From Flavobacteriales bacterium (GTDB lineage Bacteria; Bacteroidota; Bacteroidia; Flavobacteriales_F; PHOS-HE28), in assembly GCA_016788635.1 (NCBI GenBank), contig JAEUSU010000041.1:62001-126000 (forward strand): a stretch of DNA of 64,000 bases, in the 5' to 3' direction. Positions 60,928-64,000 of this stretch are shown here, in pieces (the stretch's first letter is position 1; each line of letters opens with the position of its first letter). The position numbers were made by a program, and so were the translations under genes. Under the pieces are notes generated by a model. That model had not been told where the DNA came from and searched no databases. It saw nothing but the letters and a program-made list of their open reading frames with translations.

Positions 60928-63054
60928 ATGACCGACATCTCCGCCATCGAAAAACGCCTCTGGACCAGCGCCGACACCCTGCGCACCAACAGCAACTACG
61001 CCAGCAACGAGTACATGATGCCCGTGCTCGGCCTCATCTTCCTGCGCCACGCCTACAGCCGCTACCTGCACGTGAAGGAACGCCTCGAAGCCAACCTGCC
61101 CAAGCGCGGCGGACAGGCACGGCCCCTGCGCAAGGAGGACTTCAGCGGGCAGGGCGCCATCTTCCTGCGGCCCGAAGCGCAGTTCGACTACCTCGTGGAC
61201 CTCACCGACGGCGACGACCGCGCCGCCGCGCTGGAGCACGCCATGGAGAGCATCGAGAAGGACTACGACATGCTGAAGGGCGTGCTGCCCAAGAGCGAAT
61301 ACAAGGAGCTGGACAATGCCGTGCTGGGCAGCCTGCTTCGCACCTTCAACGACGAGGCGCTGAAGAAGGCCACCGGCGATGTCTTCGGCCGCATCTACGA
61401 GTACTTCCTCACCGGCTTCGCCGACCAGAAGGCGCACGATGGCGGCGAGTTCTTCACGCCCGTGAGCCTGGTGCAGATGATCGTGAACGTGATCGAGCCC
61501 GACCACGGCACCGTGCTCGATCCCGCCTGCGGCAGTGGCGGCATGTTCGTGCAGAGCGCGCACTTCATCGAGAAGCTCCACCAGAACCCGCGCGAGCGCG
61601 CCACCTTCTACGGGCTGGAGAAGAACGCCACCACCATCCGCCTGGGCAAGATGAACCTGGCCGTGCACGGGCTGGAGGGCAAGATCCAGCAGGCCATCAG
61701 CTACTACCAGGACCCGCACGAGCTGCTGGGCAAGGCCGATTACGTGATGGCCAACCCGCCCTTCAACACCGACGAGGTGGATGCCGACAAGGTGAAGAAC
61801 GACCCGCGCCTGCCCTTCGGCCTGCCGGGCGTGAACAAGAAGAAGAAGGTGAGCAACGGCAACTACCTGTGGATCTCCTACTTCTACAGCTACCTGAACC
61901 CCAAGGGCCGCGCGGGCTTCGTGATGAGCAGCCAGGCCAGCAGCGCCGGGCGCGATGAGGCCACCGTGCGCCGCAAACTGGTGGAGACCGGCGCCGTGGA
62001 CGTGATGATGGCCATCCGCTCCAACTTCTTCTACACCCGCACCGTGCCCTGCGAGCTCTGGTTCCTGGACAGGAACAAGCCGAAGGCCCTGCGCGACAAG
62101 GTGCTCATGCTCGATGCGCGGCACGTGTACACCAAGGTCACGCGCAAGATCTTCGACTTCAGCCCCGGGCAGCAGGCCAACCTCACGGCCATCGTATGGC
62201 TGTACCGCGGCCAGCGCGAACGCTTCCTGGACCTGGTGGCCCAGCACCTGCGCGATACGCTGCGCGCGGCGGAACTGTGCCTGGCCAAGGCCGATGACGA
62301 AGGCGCGGTCTGGCACCCCATCCTGAACGTGCTGGAGGTGAGCCAGAAGGTGCTGGCGCGCATGCTGCCGATGATCCGGAAGCACGAGAAACGCGAGCCG
62401 CTGAAGCCCGTGGCTGATGAACTGCGCGAGGCCTTGGATGCGTACGGCAACCACTTCCAAGCCTTCCGCGAAACCTTGGCGAAGCTGCAGAGCAAGCCAC
62501 AACTGGTCGTACCGAAGAGCGGGGACAGGATCGCCGCCACCAACGCCGCCCTGCACACCGCCGCGCAGGAGATCGGTGTGCTGGCCGAGCTGGGCCGCGA
62601 CCTGGCGAAGGAAGCCGACCGCCTGCACAAGCTGCTGGGCAAGGTGCATGAGCTGTGCGACAAGGAACTGAACGCCCGCGACGACAAGGAATGGCCGGGC
62701 GCCGACATCCGCCGCGACCTGAAGGCCCTGGCCGAGTTGCGCCCGCTGGCCGTGGAGCAGTTGAAGCAGGTGCGCTACTGCCACCGCTACGCCATGTGGC
62801 TGCAGGAGCGCTTCCCCGATGCCGAATTGCGCGATGTGGAGGGCTTGGTGAAGCTGGTGGATGTGAAGGAGTTGGAGGAGAATGATTGGAGCTTGACGCC
62901 GGGACGGTATGTGGGCATTTCAACTGAACTCGACGATGAAGAAGACTTTGAGCAGACTATGGAAGAGGTTCGAGTTCAACTCGTGGAGCTCAACCAGCAG
63001 GCACAGATACTTGCAGAAGAAATCGCCATGTCCATGGAAAGTGTTGTAGCATGA
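60928..63054 (+). CDS. hsdM: Type I restriction-modification DNA methyltransferase subunit
   Basis: A 708-residue N6-adenine methyltransferase. The ATG at 60928 starts MTDISAIEKRLWTSAD. An N-terminal helical domain (SNYASNEYMMPVLGLIFLRH) is followed by FADQKAHDGGEFFTPVSLV, the AdoMet-site DPACGSGGMF (198-207) and catalytic NPPF (276-279). The C-terminal part from about 450 is helical, for subunit contact. Works with HsdS to methylate the recognition site. It overlaps the hsdS start by ATGA. hsdR is not in the window. Confidence 0.95.
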   Translation: MTDISAIEKRLWTSADTLRTNSNYASNEYMMPVLGLIFLRHAYSRYLHVKERLEANLPKRGGQARPLRKEDFSGQGAIFLRPEAQFDYLVDLTDGDDRAAALEHAMESIEKDYDMLKGVLPKSEYKELDNAVLGSLLRTFNDEALKKATGDVFGRIYEYFLTGFADQKAHDGGEFFTPVSLVQMIVNVIEPDHGTVLDPACGSGGMFVQSAHFIEKLHQNPRERATFYGLEKNATTIRLGKMNLAVHGLEGKIQQAISYYQDPHELLGKADYVMANPPFNTDEVDADKVKNDPRLPFGLPGVNKKKKVSNGNYLWISYFYSYLNPKGRAGFVMSSQASSAGRDEATVRRKLVETGAVDVMMAIRSNFFYTRTVPCELWFLDRNKPKALRDKVLMLDARHVYTKVTRKIFDFSPGQQANLTAIVWLYRGQRERFLDLVAQHLRDTLRAAELCLAKADDEGAVWHPILNVLEVSQKVLARMLPMIRKHEKREPLKPVADELREALDAYGNHFQAFRETLAKLQSKPQLVVPKSGDRIAATNAALHTAAQEIGVLAELGRDLAKEADRLHKLLGKVHELCDKELNARDDKEWPGADIRRDLKALAELRPLAVEQLKQVRYCHRYAMWLQERFPDAELRDVEGLVKLVDVKELEENDWSLTPGRYVGISTELDDEEDFEQTMEEVRVQLVELNQQAQILAEEIAMSMESVVA

Positions 63055-64000
63055 CGTGGCAACGCAAGCCTTTTGAATCCCTTTTCAGTGAGCCCACGCG
63101 GAACGGCTTGACCCGTCCAAGTGGCGTACGTGGTGAAGGCTATCGCATGGTCAACATGGGCGAGATATTCGGCCATGATCGAATAGGTGACATTGAGATG
63201 GAGCGTGTGCAGTTGAATGATCGGGAACTGGCTACGATGCTCCTTAGGGTAGGCGACCTGCTGTTTGCACGGCAATCACTGGTTCTTGCGGGTGCAGGCA
63301 AATGCACCTTGGTTGAACAAGTCAACGAGCCCACCACATTCGAATCACATATCATAAGGGTTAGGCTGGACCCAAAGAAGGCGGACCCGAGGTTCTACCA
63401 TTACCTGTTTCAGTCACCTTATTCAGGGGTTAAAGCCATTGTTACACAGGGCGTGCAAGCTGGTATTCGTGCAAGTGATCTTGCTGTTCTTAAGGTTCCG
63501 GTCCCAGACCCCGAAGAGCAACGCCGCATCGCCGCGATCCTCTCGTCCTACGACGACCTGATCGAGAACAACCGGAAGCGGATCAAGTTGCTGGAGCGCG
63601 CGGCGCGGCTGCTGTACACCGAGTGGTTCGTGCGGGGGCGCTTTCCGGGGCACCAGGGGGTGAAGGTGAAGGATGGGGTGCCGGAGGGGTGGGAGAAGAC
63701 CGTATTCGGTAAGCTAGTGGAACAGGTGAAGGTGTCGGTCAAGCCAGAGGAGGTCGAAGCAGACACCCCTTATATCGGCCTCGAGCATATCCCCCGGCGT
63801 GCGTTGGTGTTGAACGAATGGGGCAAAGCGGAACAGGTCACGAGCAACAAGTTCGCCTTCCAAGAGGACGACATTCTCTTTGGGAAGATCAGGCCTTACT
63901 TCCACAAGGTCGGGTTCGCCATCACGAACGGGATCACCTCGTCTGATGCCATTGTGATGCGAGTAAGTGAGCCTGATCTGTATGCACTGGCGCTGTCGGT
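63051..64000 (+). CDS. hsdS: Type I restriction-modification specificity subunit (partial, cut by window end)
   Basis: The ATG at 63051 overlaps the hsdM stop by ATGA, and the frame runs open to the window end (about 316 codons, no stop seen). The first target-recognition region is followed by a conserved helical spacer: DPEEQRRIAAILSSYDDLIE with NNRKRIKLLERAARLLYTEWF at about residue 152-195. The second recognition region starts with GWEKTVFGKLVEQVKVS and continues off the end. HsdS sets the recognition sequence. Confidence 0.92.
   Translation, partial: MTWQRKPFESLFSEPTRNGLTRPSGVRGEGYRMVNMGEIFGHDRIGDIEMERVQLNDRELATMLLRVGDLLFARQSLVLAGAGKCTLVEQVNEPTTFESHIIRVRLDPKKADPRFYHYLFQSPYSGVKAIVTQGVQAGIRASDLAVLKVPVPDPEEQRRIAAILSSYDDLIENNRKRIKLLERAARLLYTEWFVRGRFPGHQGVKVKDGVPEGWEKTVFGKLVEQVKVSVKPEEVEADTPYIGLEHIPRRALVLNEWGKAEQVTSNKFAFQEDDILFGKIRPYFHKVGFAITNGITSSDAIVMRVSEPDLYALALS

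Noticed and set aside
60745-62784. 679-codon minus-strand open frame opposite hsdM
   Set aside because: Antisense artefact of codon bias; repeats of Leu/His/Val-Gln without domains.
1-64000. CRISPR array, tRNA or rRNA genes, insertion sequence
   Set aside because: No regular spaced repeats, no tRNA- or rRNA-like sequence and no transposase motifs were seen on reading; a dedicated search was not possible.

Overview
The window reads as a GC-rich chromosomal segment from a member of the Bacteroidota, probably Flavobacteriales or a close relative. The lineage evidence is type IX secretion (T9SS) machinery and cargo: a type A C-terminal sorting domain, two proteins with a gliding-motility type B C-terminal domain, and a PorP/SprF protein. 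Other supports are many DUF-type lipoproteins, Bacteroidota-style -7 boxes (TAnnTTTG) and frequent ATGA stop/start overlaps. No rRNA or tRNA gene was seen.

Layout. 1-10 kb: a T9SS cargo protein, an AddA/AddB-like helicase-nuclease pair split by a T9SS PKD protein, and an ElaA acetyltransferase. 9.7-13.4 kb: a tight four-gene operon of two MbnP-like lipoproteins and two di-heme MbnH/MauG/CCP-type peroxidases. 13.4-14.9 kb: a flavin oxidoreductase that lacks the redox cysteines of its family. 15-21.7 kb: a T9SS type B module (PKD protein, PD40 lipid- or surface-associated protein, PorP/SprF). 21.7-30.7 kb: housekeeping and envelope genes (ABC-F, SCO, acyl-CoA synthetase, small lipoproteins, AI-2E family transporter). 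30.7-34.2 kb: an ion-transport operon (K+ channel-like, Ca2+/H+ exchanger, VIT-like membrane protein, two envelope proteins). 34.2-46.4 kb: DUF2252 protein, an RND efflux operon, FUSC-like protein, CYTH-like protein, cation/proton antiporter and envelope proteins. 46.5-53.7 kb: two porin-like proteins alternating with an exported glutaminase and an exported amidohydrolase, then a SHOCT protein and an MscS channel.

53.9-57.9 kb holds the most unusual pair. The first is a single 781-residue protein that joins a cyclic-nucleotide-binding-like domain, a complete acetate kinase and a complete PduL-type phosphotransacylase. The second is an iron-sulfur L-serine dehydratase that carries a twin-arginine plus lipobox N-terminus. 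Chemically the two could connect serine breakdown to acetate and ATP, but the predicted locations (cytoplasm versus envelope) do not obviously match, which is the puzzle.

58-64 kb is an accessory, defence-type region: a candidate intergenic repeat, a frameshifted KilA-N gene, an AT-rich intergenic stretch with TGTAAAG/CTTTACA palindromes, a class II Fic protein, a 35-codon fragment resembling an HsdM N-terminus, and intact type I restriction-modification genes hsdM and hsdS (the latter cut by the window end). It looks like a partly decayed, reshuffled type I R-M locus.
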